Source: Peptoniphilaceae bacterium (GTDB lineage: Bacteria > Bacillota > Clostridia > Tissierellales > Peptoniphilaceae). Taken from it: DNA of 64,000 bases. The number at the start of each line of letters is the position of its first letter. Position 1 is the first letter of the stretch. Position numbers and translations under genes: made by a program. Positions 25,534 to 34,847 of the stretch are shown in pieces. The notes beneath the pieces were generated by a model. It did not search any database, was not told where the DNA came from, and worked only from the letters and a program-made list of their open reading frames with translations. The stretch is from NCBI GenBank assembly GCA_910589545.1, contig CAJUSY010000023.1, forward strand, positions 62,001 through 126,000. Direction: 5' to 3'.

Positions 25534-26931
25534 ATTATAGAAAATTTAAACGAACAACGATCAAATCTTCTCGGCAATGAATCCATTCCGAAATTAATCT
25601 GGAAGTTTTCAGTTCCAGCGACTGTTGGAATGTTGGTTCAAGCTTTGTATAATGTTGTAGATAGAATTTTTCTTGGTGCCGGTGTAAATCAAATGTCAAT
25701 TGGTGGCGTTTATTTGATTTTCCCTATTTTTTTATTTCTGATGGCATTCGGAATGTTGATTGGTGTGGGTGGAAATTCCCTTTCTTCAATTAAATTCGGC
25801 GAAGGTAAGAAGAAGGAATCGGAAATCATTCTTGGCACATCTATGGTTCTGTCTATTATTTTCGGAGTTTTGATATCAGCGATTTTTCTTTTAAATTTAA
25901 AATGGTTTTTGAAAATTTTCGGCGCAAGTGACACTTTGATGCCTTACGCTTATGAATATGGAAAAATTATTTTGTATGGTGCACCTTTTCAAATGGTTGG
26001 TTTTGCAATGAACAATTTCATTCGTGGCGAGGGTAATCCTAGGGCTGCGATGGTGACGATGTTCATAGGGGCGATTACCAATATTATTTTGGATTATGTG
26101 TTCATTTTCCCGATGCAAATGGGAGTTAAAGGTGCTGCTTGGGCGACAATTGTAGGTCAAATTTTGTCTTGTATTTGGGTTGTTAGATATTTCTTGTCAG
26201 ATCGTGCACTTCTAAGACTTAAGAAGGAAACTTTTAAGCTCGATTTACATTTTTGTAAACAAATTTTCGCACTTGGTTCTGCACCATTCGCGATGCAACT
26301 TGTAGCCAGTGGAATTAATATTATTTTCAATAATTTCCTTAAAATTTATGGTGGTGACTTGGCGACATCATCAATGAGTGTTATCTACAGTGTATCCCAA
26401 ATTGCGTTCATGCCTATTTTCGGTATCAATCAAGGTATTCAACCTATTTTAGGTTTTAATTTTGGAGCGCACAAATACAGACGTGTTCAACACACTTTGA
26501 GAATTGCTATTGTGGCTGGAACTGTGTATATGGTTTTGAACTGGGCATTCACTATGCTTAGACCAGATTTATTGGTGAAGATTTTTATTTCAAGACCAGA
26601 AGATTATGCAGTCATCAAGGACATTGCAATTCCTGGACTTAGAATATACAATTCTATGATTTTCATGCTTGGATATACCATAATTGGATCGTCATTATTC
26701 CAAGCAATCGGCAAACCAAAAATTGGTTTCATATTGACAATGACAAGACAACTTATTTATTTGTTGCCGTTGATGTTGATTTTCCCAAAACTTTTCGGAC
26801 TTACAGGCGTGTGGTCTGCAATGCCAGTGTCTGATGTTTTGTCCACAATCACTACGACGTATTTCTTGGTTAAATCGGGATTTTTGGTTAAAACAATTCA
26901 CAACGACGATGAATTCGTTCTTGGAATTTAA
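25534..26931 (+). CDS. MATE family efflux transporter with a non-canonical start
   Basis: Twelve-helix multidrug/toxin exporter using a cation gradient. The first in-frame ATG is at 25630, but the frame is open back to 25525 and the upstream 31 codons encode a normal MATE N-terminus (NLLGNESIPKLIWKFSVPA), so starting at 25630 would remove conserved sequence. A perfect AGGAGG at 25523-25528 is followed by ATT (25534) and ATA (25537) and no ATG/GTG/TTG. I place the start at ATT by spacing. Internal repeats FIRGEGNPRAAMVTM and GINQGIQPILGFNFGAHKY mark the two halves. Product about 465 residues, normal size. Confidence 0.85.
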   Translation: MIENLNEQRSNLLGNESIPKLIWKFSVPATVGMLVQALYNVVDRIFLGAGVNQMSIGGVYLIFPIFLFLMAFGMLIGVGGNSLSSIKFGEGKKKESEIILGTSMVLSIIFGVLISAIFLLNLKWFLKIFGASDTLMPYAYEYGKIILYGAPFQMVGFAMNNFIRGEGNPRAAMVTMFIGAITNIILDYVFIFPMQMGVKGAAWATIVGQILSCIWVVRYFLSDRALLRLKKETFKLDLHFCKQIFALGSAPFAMQLVASGINIIFNNFLKIYGGDLATSSMSVIYSVSQIAFMPIFGINQGIQPILGFNFGAHKYRRVQHTLRIAIVAGTVYMVLNWAFTMLRPDLLVKIFISRPEDYAVIKDIAIPGLRIYNSMIFMLGYTIIGSSLFQAIGKPKIGFILTMTRQLIYLLPLMLIFPKLFGLTGVWSAMPVSDVLSTITTTYFLVKSGFLVKTIHNDDEFVLGI

Positions 26932-26978
26932 AAAAAGGTTTGAATATTGGGTTTCCAATGTTCAAACCTTTATTTTTT
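26931..26978. terminator. Bidirectional terminator between the MATE gene and a small membrane protein gene
   Basis: AAGGTTTGAA...TTCAAACCTT with an inner ATTGG/CCAAT stem and A/T runs on both sides; the genes converge here. Confidence 0.85.
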
Positions 26979-27246
26979 AGAATATAAATACTGAAACTAG
27001 AATAGACACTACAGCCGTTATCATTATCATAGGTAGTTTGTAATCAGAAGATGCTTTTTTGAATGATCCCTTATTGAAAATAGCGAATGTAGCCGTTGCT
27101 ACTACAAAAATTGTAGCTGCTATTTTCAAAAATCCTACAGCATCAAACTCATTTGTCCTGAAAAATCTGTAAATTGATATCAATAAAATATATCCAATAC
27201 AATACGCATATAATTCCAACACTCCAAATCTATCTTTTTGTTTCAA
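26977..27246 (-). CDS. Small membrane protein of unknown function
   Basis: 89 residues with three hydrophobic segments (about 9-25, 38-58, 70-89). Not recognised and without motifs. It begins 11 bases after the TldE gene on the same strand with GGAGG upstream, so it is probably the last gene of the tldD-tldE operon. Its C-terminus runs into the shared terminator. Confidence 0.65.
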   Translation of the reverse strand: MKQKDRFGVLELYAYCIGYILLISIYRFFRTNEFDAVGFLKIAATIFVVATATFAIFNKGSFKKASSDYKLPMIMITAVVSILVSVFIF

Positions 27247-27257
27247 TTTTTACCTCC

Positions 27258-28547
27258 TTATTTTCCTGCAATAGTTACATTATCAAACGCAATAATTGCT
27301 GGAGCTAAGCTGTTTTTGCGAGATTTCAATTCTTTTGAGAAAATCATAGAATCTTGAACTTCTTTTACATTTAATGAAATTGAACCACCTGTTATAAATG
27401 ATTCTTTTCCATCTTTTACAAGTCTTGCAAGTCTGAATTCTCCACCGAAATCTCCTGTGGCACTATCCATCAAAAATGATGAGAATGCCAACACTTCAAC
27501 GTAATCTTGTGATTTTAATTGTTCGACAGAAATATCTCCACCACTAACTTCGAAAATCGGTGATTGTCCCATATTTTTTACGTTCAAATAATAACTATAC
27601 TTTGCATTAGTAACCAAGTTTTCAACGACTCCGTCTTTGTACAAATCATATTCTACAAGTTTTTTACCTTCTGAATCCACTGGTCTTTTGTTGATTGATG
27701 TTTCCAAAACTGGATTGATTTTCATGTTGAAGTTTACTTTTGGATTGTCCCCGAAGAATTTTTCGCCTAATTTTGCAGAGCTGATTTGTTGATAAATCAT
27801 CGCATCTCTTGCTTGGTCGTAATAGTAATATAAGAATTCTTCCACAGCTTCGTTTGATAAAATAACTCTCATATTGTCCATTTTATCATTTCTAGTGGCA
27901 CTGGATCTTTTTTCAGTTTCCAAAAGTTGTTTGTCGACTATTTCTTCGATTTTTGAATAATCAATACTTGTCAAATCATATCCGTTGAATATTTCAACAG
28001 GTTCATCACCAACATTACAATCAGTTACGATTTCAAACGTAAACTTGTTAGATGGATATTCTACATCCACGCCCTTTGATGTAACCACATGCTTGTGGTT
28101 TTCGTAGGCGAAAATCTCACAAGAATTCACCTTTGATTGGTAGCCGTAATCTTTGTAGATAACATCGTGTACTTTTTTGAAACTATCTGTCAAATCTTCG
28201 CACACTTTGATGTCTTTAAGAGTGGCATAACCTTCTTCTTTTTCTGGAAGTTCGTAGTATTTGTTCTTGACAAATTTCGCTGCAAAAGCAGTTCTGTCGA
28301 TTTTTTCTTTGATTTCATCGTCACTGTCACTTAAGTTCAACACAACTGTGCTGTCACCTTTGAATTTATCGCCATTTTCTTCAAAATCCACGAATACTCT
28401 TACAGATGTTTCATTAGTCACGCAACTTCTGTTCATGTCTACTTTGTCTTTTATCAAAAATATTTCGTTGGATTTGGACACAGTGTTGACAACTATCCAG
28501 TCGGTAATTTTTTCGTTTTGTTTTAATATATTTATTAATCTTTCCAT
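27258..28547 (-). CDS. TldE/PmbA-family metalloprotease subunit
   Basis: 429 residues. Second half of the TldD/TldE heterodimer that proteolyses unfolded or leader peptides; this subunit lacks the HExxxH zinc site, as PmbA/TldE does, and shows the C-terminal family segment GDFGGEFRLARLVKDGKE with FITGGSISLNVKE. The ATG overlaps the TldD stop by one base, so the two are coupled. The N-terminal half is divergent from classical PmbA, so the exact subclass is uncertain. Confidence 0.82.
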   Translation of the reverse strand: MERLINILKQNEKITDWIVVNTVSKSNEIFLIKDKVDMNRSCVTNETSVRVFVDFEENGDKFKGDSTVVLNLSDSDDEIKEKIDRTAFAAKFVKNKYYELPEKEEGYATLKDIKVCEDLTDSFKKVHDVIYKDYGYQSKVNSCEIFAYENHKHVVTSKGVDVEYPSNKFTFEIVTDCNVGDEPVEIFNGYDLTSIDYSKIEEIVDKQLLETEKRSSATRNDKMDNMRVILSNEAVEEFLYYYYDQARDAMIYQQISSAKLGEKFFGDNPKVNFNMKINPVLETSINKRPVDSEGKKLVEYDLYKDGVVENLVTNAKYSYYLNVKNMGQSPIFEVSGGDISVEQLKSQDYVEVLAFSSFLMDSATGDFGGEFRLARLVKDGKESFITGGSISLNVKEVQDSMIFSKELKSRKNSLAPAIIAFDNVTIAGK

Positions 28548-29971
28548 TAACTTAAAATCCCCTTTGCCTTAATATATGATCCACCAGTCGATGTCTTAAC
28601 CCATTCTTTCCAGCCTTTTCCGCAATATCCGCCACCAGAAAGTACAAGTCCGTTGGAAACTTGTGTGATTGATTGCAATAAATCAGGAACATATCCTGTC
28701 AAATAAACTGGGCTTACGATTTTGCCTGTTAATTTGCCATCTATGATTTCACGACCTTTCATTGCTACGCATTGAATTCCCCAGTTTTTTGGATCTTCCA
28801 TTCCAGATGAGAAACCTTCCAACAAATATCCTTTGTCAACTGATTTAATCATATCTTCAACGGAATCTTCGCCTTCTTCAAAGAAAGTGTTAGTCATACG
28901 AGTATAAGCTTTTCTCTTGAAAGATTCTCTCTTGCCGTTTCCTGTGGATTCTTGTCCCAACAAAATCGCAGACAATTCGTCGCACATTCCATGACGCAAA
29001 ATTCCCTTGTCGATAATCACAGTATCTCTTCCCAAGTTACCTTCGTCATCGAATAAATAGCTTGACACCTCATCGAACGCTGTCGCACCGTCGTGCATGA
29101 TTATCTTGTCACTTGCAACTCTCTTGTCTTGGTATTCTTTTCCTTTGGCACGTTCTTTCACATACATATCCATTTCAGCACCGTGACCAAAAGCTTCGTG
29201 AGCGATAAGTCCGGTAAAATCAGGATCGCAAATTATATCGTATTCTCCCGGAACAACTCTGTCTGCTGTAAGTAATTCTTCAGTTCTTCTGCAAGCATCT
29301 TCTGCTGCTTGTTCAAATTCAGAAATCAATTCACTTCCACACAATCCAGAACTTGAAATGAAATCAATCTTAGTGTTTTTTTCATCTGTAGCTGCCGCCA
29401 TCGCAAATCCAGTTGAATAAGCATAAGATTGGTACAAATCTTTATTCTTGGATAAGAAAATTTTATTAACTTGCGTAATATTCAATCTCAAAGAAAGTTG
29501 AACGATTTTTTCGTATTTTGCTTTAACTTCGTCGTGAATTTTTTGCAAAGTAGTGATAATTTTTTCAGGATTATCTTGTTCTGGTAAGTTTTCAACTTCA
29601 GTGATTTTTTCTTTTACGATTTCGTCGTCATTTGGAAGTCTGTCGTAAGTTACTCTATCCAAGCCTTCGACGATTTTTTTACGATCTTCAAGTGCTATTT
29701 TACGGACATTTTCGCAAACTTCATCTACATTTACTTCGTTAAATGAATACTCACTAAATCCCAAATCAGTGTACACTCTGATTACAAATCCTCTTTGGTA
29801 ATCAGGAGATGGATTTAATGAAATTGCAGATGTCGTCACAGAATAACTTGCACCATCAACATCGCAACCCAAAATAGAAACGTATTTGAAATCAGTTTCC
29901 AATTTTTTTATAATTTCTTGTAATTTAGATTTATTATCTAATAAAAATTTTGATGTAGTTAGTTTTTTCAT
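28547..29971 (-). CDS. tldD: TldD-family zinc metalloprotease
   Basis: 474 residues. The catalytic motif HEAFGHGAEMD (HExxxH, near residue 257) and the flanking FTGLIAHEA are the TldD signature; NTFFEEGEDSVEDMI, GFSSGMEDPKNWGIQC and the C-terminal SNGLVLSGGGYCGKGW also fit. Cytoplasmic peptidase acting with the TldE-like protein encoded immediately downstream. In other bacteria the pair matures small modified peptides; no such peptide gene is visible next to it here. Confidence 0.92.
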   Translation of the reverse strand: MKKLTTSKFLLDNKSKLQEIIKKLETDFKYVSILGCDVDGASYSVTTSAISLNPSPDYQRGFVIRVYTDLGFSEYSFNEVNVDEVCENVRKIALEDRKKIVEGLDRVTYDRLPNDDEIVKEKITEVENLPEQDNPEKIITTLQKIHDEVKAKYEKIVQLSLRLNITQVNKIFLSKNKDLYQSYAYSTGFAMAAATDEKNTKIDFISSSGLCGSELISEFEQAAEDACRRTEELLTADRVVPGEYDIICDPDFTGLIAHEAFGHGAEMDMYVKERAKGKEYQDKRVASDKIIMHDGATAFDEVSSYLFDDEGNLGRDTVIIDKGILRHGMCDELSAILLGQESTGNGKRESFKRKAYTRMTNTFFEEGEDSVEDMIKSVDKGYLLEGFSSGMEDPKNWGIQCVAMKGREIIDGKLTGKIVSPVYLTGYVPDLLQSITQVSNGLVLSGGGYCGKGWKEWVKTSTGGSYIKAKGILS

Positions 29972-30044
29972 GTTCTACCCCTTTCATTAATAATTATAGT
30001 AAATACTTCTAGCTATTACAATGAATTTAAAGAAAATGATATCA

Positions 30045-30076
30045 CAAAAATGGCTACCAATTTTCAGGTAGCCATT
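30045..30076 (-). terminator. Intrinsic terminator after pdxS
   Basis: AATGGCTACC (30076-30067 on minus) pairs with GGTAGCCATT (30058-30049), followed by a T run. It ends the transcript after pdxS alone. Confidence 0.85.
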
Positions 30077-30093
30077 GTTTAGTCTATTTTGCT

Positions 30094-30936
30094 TTATCTA
30101 TTAGCCATGATGACTTTTATCTCATCTGGATTAATTCCAACCATTGCTTCTCCCAAATCTTTGCTCACTTCAAGCAATACATCAGGATTATTGTAATTTT
30201 CTACAGCTTTTACGATAGCTTTGGCACGTTTTTCAGGATTTCCACTTTTGAAAATTCCACTACCAACAAATACACCTTCAGCTCCCAATTGTCTCATCAA
30301 TGCCGCATCAGCAGGCGTTGCAACTCCACCCGCAGAAAAATTAAGTACAGGTAATTTTCCATTTTCGTGAACGTATTTCAATAATTCAAAGCAAACTCCC
30401 ATTTCTTTTGCTTTGTCGTACAATTCATCTTCCTTCAAAGACTTCACCAATGAAATTTCGCCCATGATTTGTCTCATATGTGTAACAGCTTGGACAACAT
30501 CTCCAGTTCCAGCTTCACCTTTTGTTCTAATCATCTTGGCTCCCTCTTTGATTCTTCGTAAAGCTTCCGATAAATTTCTCGCTCCACAAACAAAAGGAGT
30601 GTTAAATTTTGATTTGTCGATATGATATTTGTCATCTGCCGGAGACAAAACTTCTGATTCGTCAATGTAATCAATTCCCAACGATTCCAAAATTTGCGCT
30701 TCAACAAAATGACCAATTCTAACTTTTGCCATCACAGGAATTTTGACAGCTTTCATGATTTCTTCAATCATTTTAGGATCGCTCATTCTGCTAACTCCTC
30801 CAGCAGCTCTAATATCTGCAGGAACTCTTTCAAGTGCCATTACACTTACAGCTCCTGCTGCTTCTGCAATCCTCGCTTGTTCAGCATTGATTACATCCAT
30901 TATTACTCCGCCCTTTAATTTTTCATTTATATCCAT
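30094..30936 (-). CDS. pdxS: Pyridoxal 5'-phosphate synthase lyase subunit PdxS
   Basis: Makes PLP from ribulose/ribose 5-phosphate, glyceraldehyde 3-phosphate and ammonia. 280 residues from the ATG at 30936 (GAGGTG 6 bases upstream; the earlier in-frame ATG lacks a site). KGGVIMDV, EQARIAEAAGAVSVMALERVPADIR, VPVMAKVRIGHFVEAQ (catalytic lysine) and FSAGGVATPADAALM are family hallmarks. The glutaminase partner PdxT, usually the next gene, is absent here: a terminator follows and tldD is next. The divergent neighbour is a MocR-type regulator. Confidence 0.96.
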   Translation of the reverse strand: MDINEKLKGGVIMDVINAEQARIAEAAGAVSVMALERVPADIRAAGGVSRMSDPKMIEEIMKAVKIPVMAKVRIGHFVEAQILESLGIDYIDESEVLSPADDKYHIDKSKFNTPFVCGARNLSEALRRIKEGAKMIRTKGEAGTGDVVQAVTHMRQIMGEISLVKSLKEDELYDKAKEMGVCFELLKYVHENGKLPVLNFSAGGVATPADAALMRQLGAEGVFVGSGIFKSGNPEKRAKAIVKAVENYNNPDVLLEVSKDLGEAMVGINPDEIKVIMANR

Positions 30937-30954
30937 TAAAATCACCTCGCTTCT

Positions 30955-30974
30955 ATAATACATGCAAATTGCAT
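30955..30974 (-). promoter_or_regulatory. pdxS -10 element with adjacent palindrome (putative PdxR operator)
   Basis: Minus-strand TATTAT (30960-30955) lies 19 bases before the pdxS ATG. Directly upstream is the perfect 13-bp palindrome ATGCAA-A-TTGCAT (30962-30974), placed between -10 and -35. In the short gap to the divergent regulator this is the natural operator candidate. Confidence 0.45.
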
Positions 30975-31047
30975 CTAATCATAGTAGCAAAATAAAATAA
31001 TTTTATGGGTACAGATATGTGTTATACTTAATCCAACGGAGGATTTT

Positions 31048-32427
31048 ATGTTCATAAATTTAAATGACAAGGATTATTTATATAATCAAATTTACGATTC
31101 TATAAAAGAAAAGATTAACACGAAACAATTGAAGACTAATGACAAGCTTCCTTCTATTAGAAAATTATCTAATGAGCTGAATATTTCAATAAATACTGTG
31201 TCCAATGCCTATTATCAATTGGAAAAGGAAGGCTACATTCGTTCCAGTGAGAGAAGTGGTTTTTTTGTGGAAAAATCTGGTCATATTTTGCAAAACGATA
31301 CAAGCTTTGATGATGAGGATATGATTGTTGAGGAGAAGAATACTTTCAAGTATGATTTTTCATTTTCAGGTGTGGATAAATCGTGTTTTAAATACAAGCA
31401 GATAAGAAAAGCTTTCAGGGATTCAATTAATGAAGATGATGATGCTATTTTGGGAAAGGTCGATGGCTTGGGATTATTTTCTTTAAGATGTTCTATTTCA
31501 AATTATTTGAAAGATTTCAGAGAAATTATCGTGAATCCGAATCAAATTGTCGTGAGTTCCGGCAGCAACGAGTTGTTGATTTTGATTAAAAATCTTCTTA
31601 ACAATCCCGTTTTTGGTTTTGAAAATCCGGGATATGCTTATCACGGAATTGGTTTTTACAATAATTTCAACAGTACGCCGATTTATGTGAATGAGGATGG
31701 GATTGATATAGATTTTCTGAAGCAAACAGATGCTAGTGTGGTAAGTGTGACTCCTTCTCATCAGTTTCCCACTTCTGCGATTATGCCGATTAATAAGAGG
31801 ATTGATTTGTTGAATTGGGCTTACGAAAAAAATAATCGCTACATAATTGAGGATGACTACGATGCTGAATTCAAATACAAGCTTCGTCCGATTGCTCCAC
31901 TGAAGACTTTGGATGTGAATGATAAGGTGATTTACATTGGGAATTTTTCACGTACAGTGACTCCAGCGATGCGTGTGAGTTTTATGGTTTTGCCTAAAAA
32001 TTTGATGAATAAATTCTATTCTGTGCTTCAATCTGAGAGGTGTCCTGTGTCGATTTTCGTTCAATCTGCTTTGTCCAAGTTTATCGACAGTGGTGATTTT
32101 GAAAAGCAGGTCAATCAAATGAAGAAGGTGTATGCCAAAAAGTATGAAATTATTTTCTCGAAGATTAACAGCTGCAAATACATCGATTGTGAGAAAACCG
32201 ATTGTGGAACTTCTGTCGTAATCAAGGTAGATAAGAGGATTGATAGTGATGTTTTGCTGAAAACTTTGAAGGAAAATTCTGTATATGTGACTAGTATTGA
32301 TGATTTTTATTTGGATAAAAAAGCAAATACGAATGTGTTTTTGATTGGGTTTGCTAAGATGATCTACGATGATATCTCTAATGGTATGGATATTATCGTA
32401 AATGTTGTAAATAATCTTGTCAATTAG
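31048..32427 (+). CDS. MocR/PdxR-type GntR-family regulator with aminotransferase-like domain
   Basis: 459 residues. N-terminal winged HTH (about 10-76: LPSIRKLSNELNISINTVSNAYYQLEKEGYI) fused to a fold-type-I aminotransferase domain (about 100-455). The effector domain retains the IIEDDYDAEFKY motif (Asp that holds the pyridine nitrogen). The Schiff-base lysine position, normally FSK, reads NFSRTVTPAMR, so residue 302 is Arg, not Lys. Divergent from pdxS, which it probably activates or represses according to PLP status. How it senses PLP without the lysine is unclear. Confidence 0.88.
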   Translation: MFINLNDKDYLYNQIYDSIKEKINTKQLKTNDKLPSIRKLSNELNISINTVSNAYYQLEKEGYIRSSERSGFFVEKSGHILQNDTSFDDEDMIVEEKNTFKYDFSFSGVDKSCFKYKQIRKAFRDSINEDDDAILGKVDGLGLFSLRCSISNYLKDFREIIVNPNQIVVSSGSNELLILIKNLLNNPVFGFENPGYAYHGIGFYNNFNSTPIYVNEDGIDIDFLKQTDASVVSVTPSHQFPTSAIMPINKRIDLLNWAYEKNNRYIIEDDYDAEFKYKLRPIAPLKTLDVNDKVIYIGNFSRTVTPAMRVSFMVLPKNLMNKFYSVLQSERCPVSIFVQSALSKFIDSGDFEKQVNQMKKVYAKKYEIIFSKINSCKYIDCEKTDCGTSVVIKVDKRIDSDVLLKTLKENSVYVTSIDDFYLDKKANTNVFLIGFAKMIYDDISNGMDIIVNVVNNLVN

Positions 32428-32485
32428 ATTACAAAATAATGTAAAAGAGTTATAATAAAGTAAGAATATATATAGGAGGTTACTC

Positions 32486-33925
32486 ATGCAAAAATATGAA
32501 GATTTAGAACCAAAAAAAGTGTTTTATTGGTTCAAACAATTAAACGATATTCCTCGTGGTTCAGGAAACGAAAAGGCTGTTTCAGATTTTTTGGTTAGCT
32601 TTTCAAAGGAAAGAGGATTGGAAGTGTACCAAGATTCTCTTAACAATGTTATTATCAAAAAAGAAGCTACAGAAGGTTACGAAAATTCAGAACCTGTTAT
32701 TTTGCAAGGCCACATGGATATGGTTTGCGAAAAAACTGACGATTCAAATCACGATTTCTTAAAAGATCCTATCTCAATGCACGTAAAAGATGGATATGTG
32801 TACGCTGATAACACAACTTTAGGAGCAGATGACGGAATCGCTGTTGCTTTTTGCTTAGCTATTTTAGATTCTGATGATGTTTCTCATCCAAAATTGGAAG
32901 TTCTTGTAACAATTGATGAAGAACGTGGAATGGACGGTGCAAATGGCGTGACTGCTGAACATTTAAGCGGAACTCGTTTGTTAAATATCGACACTGAAAC
33001 TGAAGGAGACTTCATTGTAAGCTGTTCTGGTGGAGCAAATGCTATCACTACTTTCAAAAGCGAAAAATCAGAAGGTTTGTCAAAAGCTATCGAAATCTCA
33101 CTTTCTGGATTAAATGGTGGTCACTCTGGTCTTGAAATTCAAAAACAAAACAAAAACGCCATCAAAGTAATGGCAAGACTTTTGAACAAAGTTGCTTTGG
33201 AAATGGATTTTAGATTGCAAGAAATCTCCGGTGGATCAAAACACAATGCCATCGCAAAGAATGCTCACGCTATCATCACTGTTGATGATTTGGACAAAGC
33301 GATGAATATTTTAAACGAAATTGGAGAATATGTCCGTCACGAAGGTAGAAAAACAGATCCTAACTTGGTTTTAGATATTAAAGAAACCGAAAAAACAGAA
33401 TTTTCTTATTCAAAAGAAACTTCTCAATCTATCGTTAAATTCTTGTATTTGTTAATCAACGATGTTATTTCAACTTCACAAGACATCGAAGGTTTGGTTC
33501 AAACAAGTTCAAACGTTGGTATTGTTGAAGCAGACGACGAACAAATCAAGGTTACTTGTTGTGTAAGAAGTTCTGTAGAAAGCGAACTTCACAATATGTT
33601 CGACAAGATCAAATCATTAGCTTATTTGACTCACGGAACTACTGTCATCGAAAAAGAATATCCAGCATGGGAATTCAACACTGATGGAGAATTGGCAAAG
33701 GTTGCTCCAGCATTGTACGAAGAAATGACTGGCAAGAAAGCAAATGTGACTGCAATCCACGCAGGTTTGGAATGTGGTTTGTTGAAAGGCGTTCTTCCTG
33801 ATTGCGATATGATTAGTTTCGGTCCAGATATTTTCGGCGCTCACACTCCATTGGAACATTTGGGAATTGAATCTACTCAAAGAATGTACGATTACACATT
33901 AAAATTATTAGAAAGATTAAAATAA
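32486..33925 (+). CDS. pepD: Aminoacyl-histidine dipeptidase (PepD-type M20 metallopeptidase)
   Basis: 479 residues. M20 zinc-site motifs: QGHMDMVCEK (His/Asp, near 75), TTLGADDGIAVAF (Asp, near 110), TIDEERGMDGANG (catalytic Glu pair, near 145), and a C-terminal AHTPLEHLGI (His, near 452). A dimerisation/lid domain with GLNGGHSGLEIQKQNKNAI sits in between. Cytoplasmic dipeptidase that breaks Xaa-His and other dipeptides, suited to a peptide-fermenting anaerobe. AGGAGG 7 bases before the ATG. Confidence 0.94.
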   Translation: MQKYEDLEPKKVFYWFKQLNDIPRGSGNEKAVSDFLVSFSKERGLEVYQDSLNNVIIKKEATEGYENSEPVILQGHMDMVCEKTDDSNHDFLKDPISMHVKDGYVYADNTTLGADDGIAVAFCLAILDSDDVSHPKLEVLVTIDEERGMDGANGVTAEHLSGTRLLNIDTETEGDFIVSCSGGANAITTFKSEKSEGLSKAIEISLSGLNGGHSGLEIQKQNKNAIKVMARLLNKVALEMDFRLQEISGGSKHNAIAKNAHAIITVDDLDKAMNILNEIGEYVRHEGRKTDPNLVLDIKETEKTEFSYSKETSQSIVKFLYLLINDVISTSQDIEGLVQTSSNVGIVEADDEQIKVTCCVRSSVESELHNMFDKIKSLAYLTHGTTVIEKEYPAWEFNTDGELAKVAPALYEEMTGKKANVTAIHAGLECGLLKGVLPDCDMISFGPDIFGAHTPLEHLGIESTQRMYDYTLKLLERLK

Positions 33926-33934
33926 CAAAAAATT

Positions 33935-33966
33935 AAGGAAAGTTCTTTTTATGAACTTTCCTTTTT
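33935..33966. terminator. Bidirectional terminator after pepD
   Basis: AAGGAAAGTTC pairs with GAACTTTCCTT (33935-33945 with 33953-33963), with T runs on both strands; genes converge here. Confidence 0.85.
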
Positions 33967-33969
33967 GAA

Positions 33970-34659
33970 TTATTTGTATTCATGATTTTCTAAAACATGG
34001 ATTAAATCTTCATTAGTTTCTTTACTTTTTTTAACTTCAAACATTCCAATATATGAGTAAAAATCGAACAAATCCATATTTTTTATATTCTTATCTATCT
34101 CTGAATCCGATAAATTTTCTCCATTCATTACCAATGATTTTTTAATATAATTTTTTATATCTTTTTTGGATAGTTTAGTTTGATAATTTTCTGATTCTAT
34201 CATATCCTCAGCAACTTCTTTTTCTACGACATACGTATTCTTATCCTTAGATATTAAAATTCTCATTATCACGCCTTCTCCAGATTTCTTATCCTTAGTA
34301 GAAATCCATGTCTTCACTAAAACTAAAATTTTGTCTTTACTTTCATACTTATCCAATATTTTCAACTCGGATAATTCATAATACTTATAATCTGGTTTTT
34401 TTGCTAAAAATTTTTCAAGACTTTCACTCAATCTAATTTTATTTGTATCTTTTTTTGTCTTGTAGTATTTTTCAACCAAGAAAGTTTTTACAGTTTCGTT
34501 TATATTAGCTTTATCCTTTTCGTCAACATCTACTTTTACTGTTTCGTTTTGATTTCTTTTTTGCTCGTCATTTTTAATTTCCTTTTTTTGGCAAGACGAT
34601 AAAAGTACCAACATCATAATAATAAGTGTGATTGTTTTTTTTAATTTACCTATAGCCAT
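33970..34659 (-). CDS. Lipoprotein of unknown function
   Basis: 229 residues. Signal sequence with lipobox LLSSC (Cys23) marks it as a lipid-anchored extracytoplasmic protein. The mature part is Lys/Asp/Glu rich and probably alpha/beta; no known domain is recognised. It has a good promoter (TTGACA-17-TAGAAT) and is divergent from another lipoprotein gene. Confidence 0.75.
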   Translation of the reverse strand: MAIGKLKKTITLIIMMLVLLSSCQKKEIKNDEQKRNQNETVKVDVDEKDKANINETVKTFLVEKYYKTKKDTNKIRLSESLEKFLAKKPDYKYYELSELKILDKYESKDKILVLVKTWISTKDKKSGEGVIMRILISKDKNTYVVEKEVAEDMIESENYQTKLSKKDIKNYIKKSLVMNGENLSDSEIDKNIKNMDLFDFYSYIGMFEVKKSKETNEDLIHVLENHEYK

Positions 34660-34700
34660 ATTAACCTCTAATATTTTTTTATGTTTATCACTTTAATTTT

Positions 34701-34729
34701 ATTCTAGTTAAACGATTTCTAGTTGTCAA
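34701..34729 (-). promoter_or_regulatory. Predicted promoter of the 33970-34659 lipoprotein gene
   Basis: TTGACA (34729-34724), 17 bases, TAGAAT (34706-34701) on the minus strand, about 40 bases before the ATG. Confidence 0.75.
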
Positions 34730-34847
34730 CTATTTTGTTGTCATTTATATTTCAAAATTCAACATTAGGTTACAATAAGTCTACAATTGTGATTTGTTCA
34801 AAATCATTTGCCGAAATCTGTTATAATAATATAGTCAGGGGGAATTT

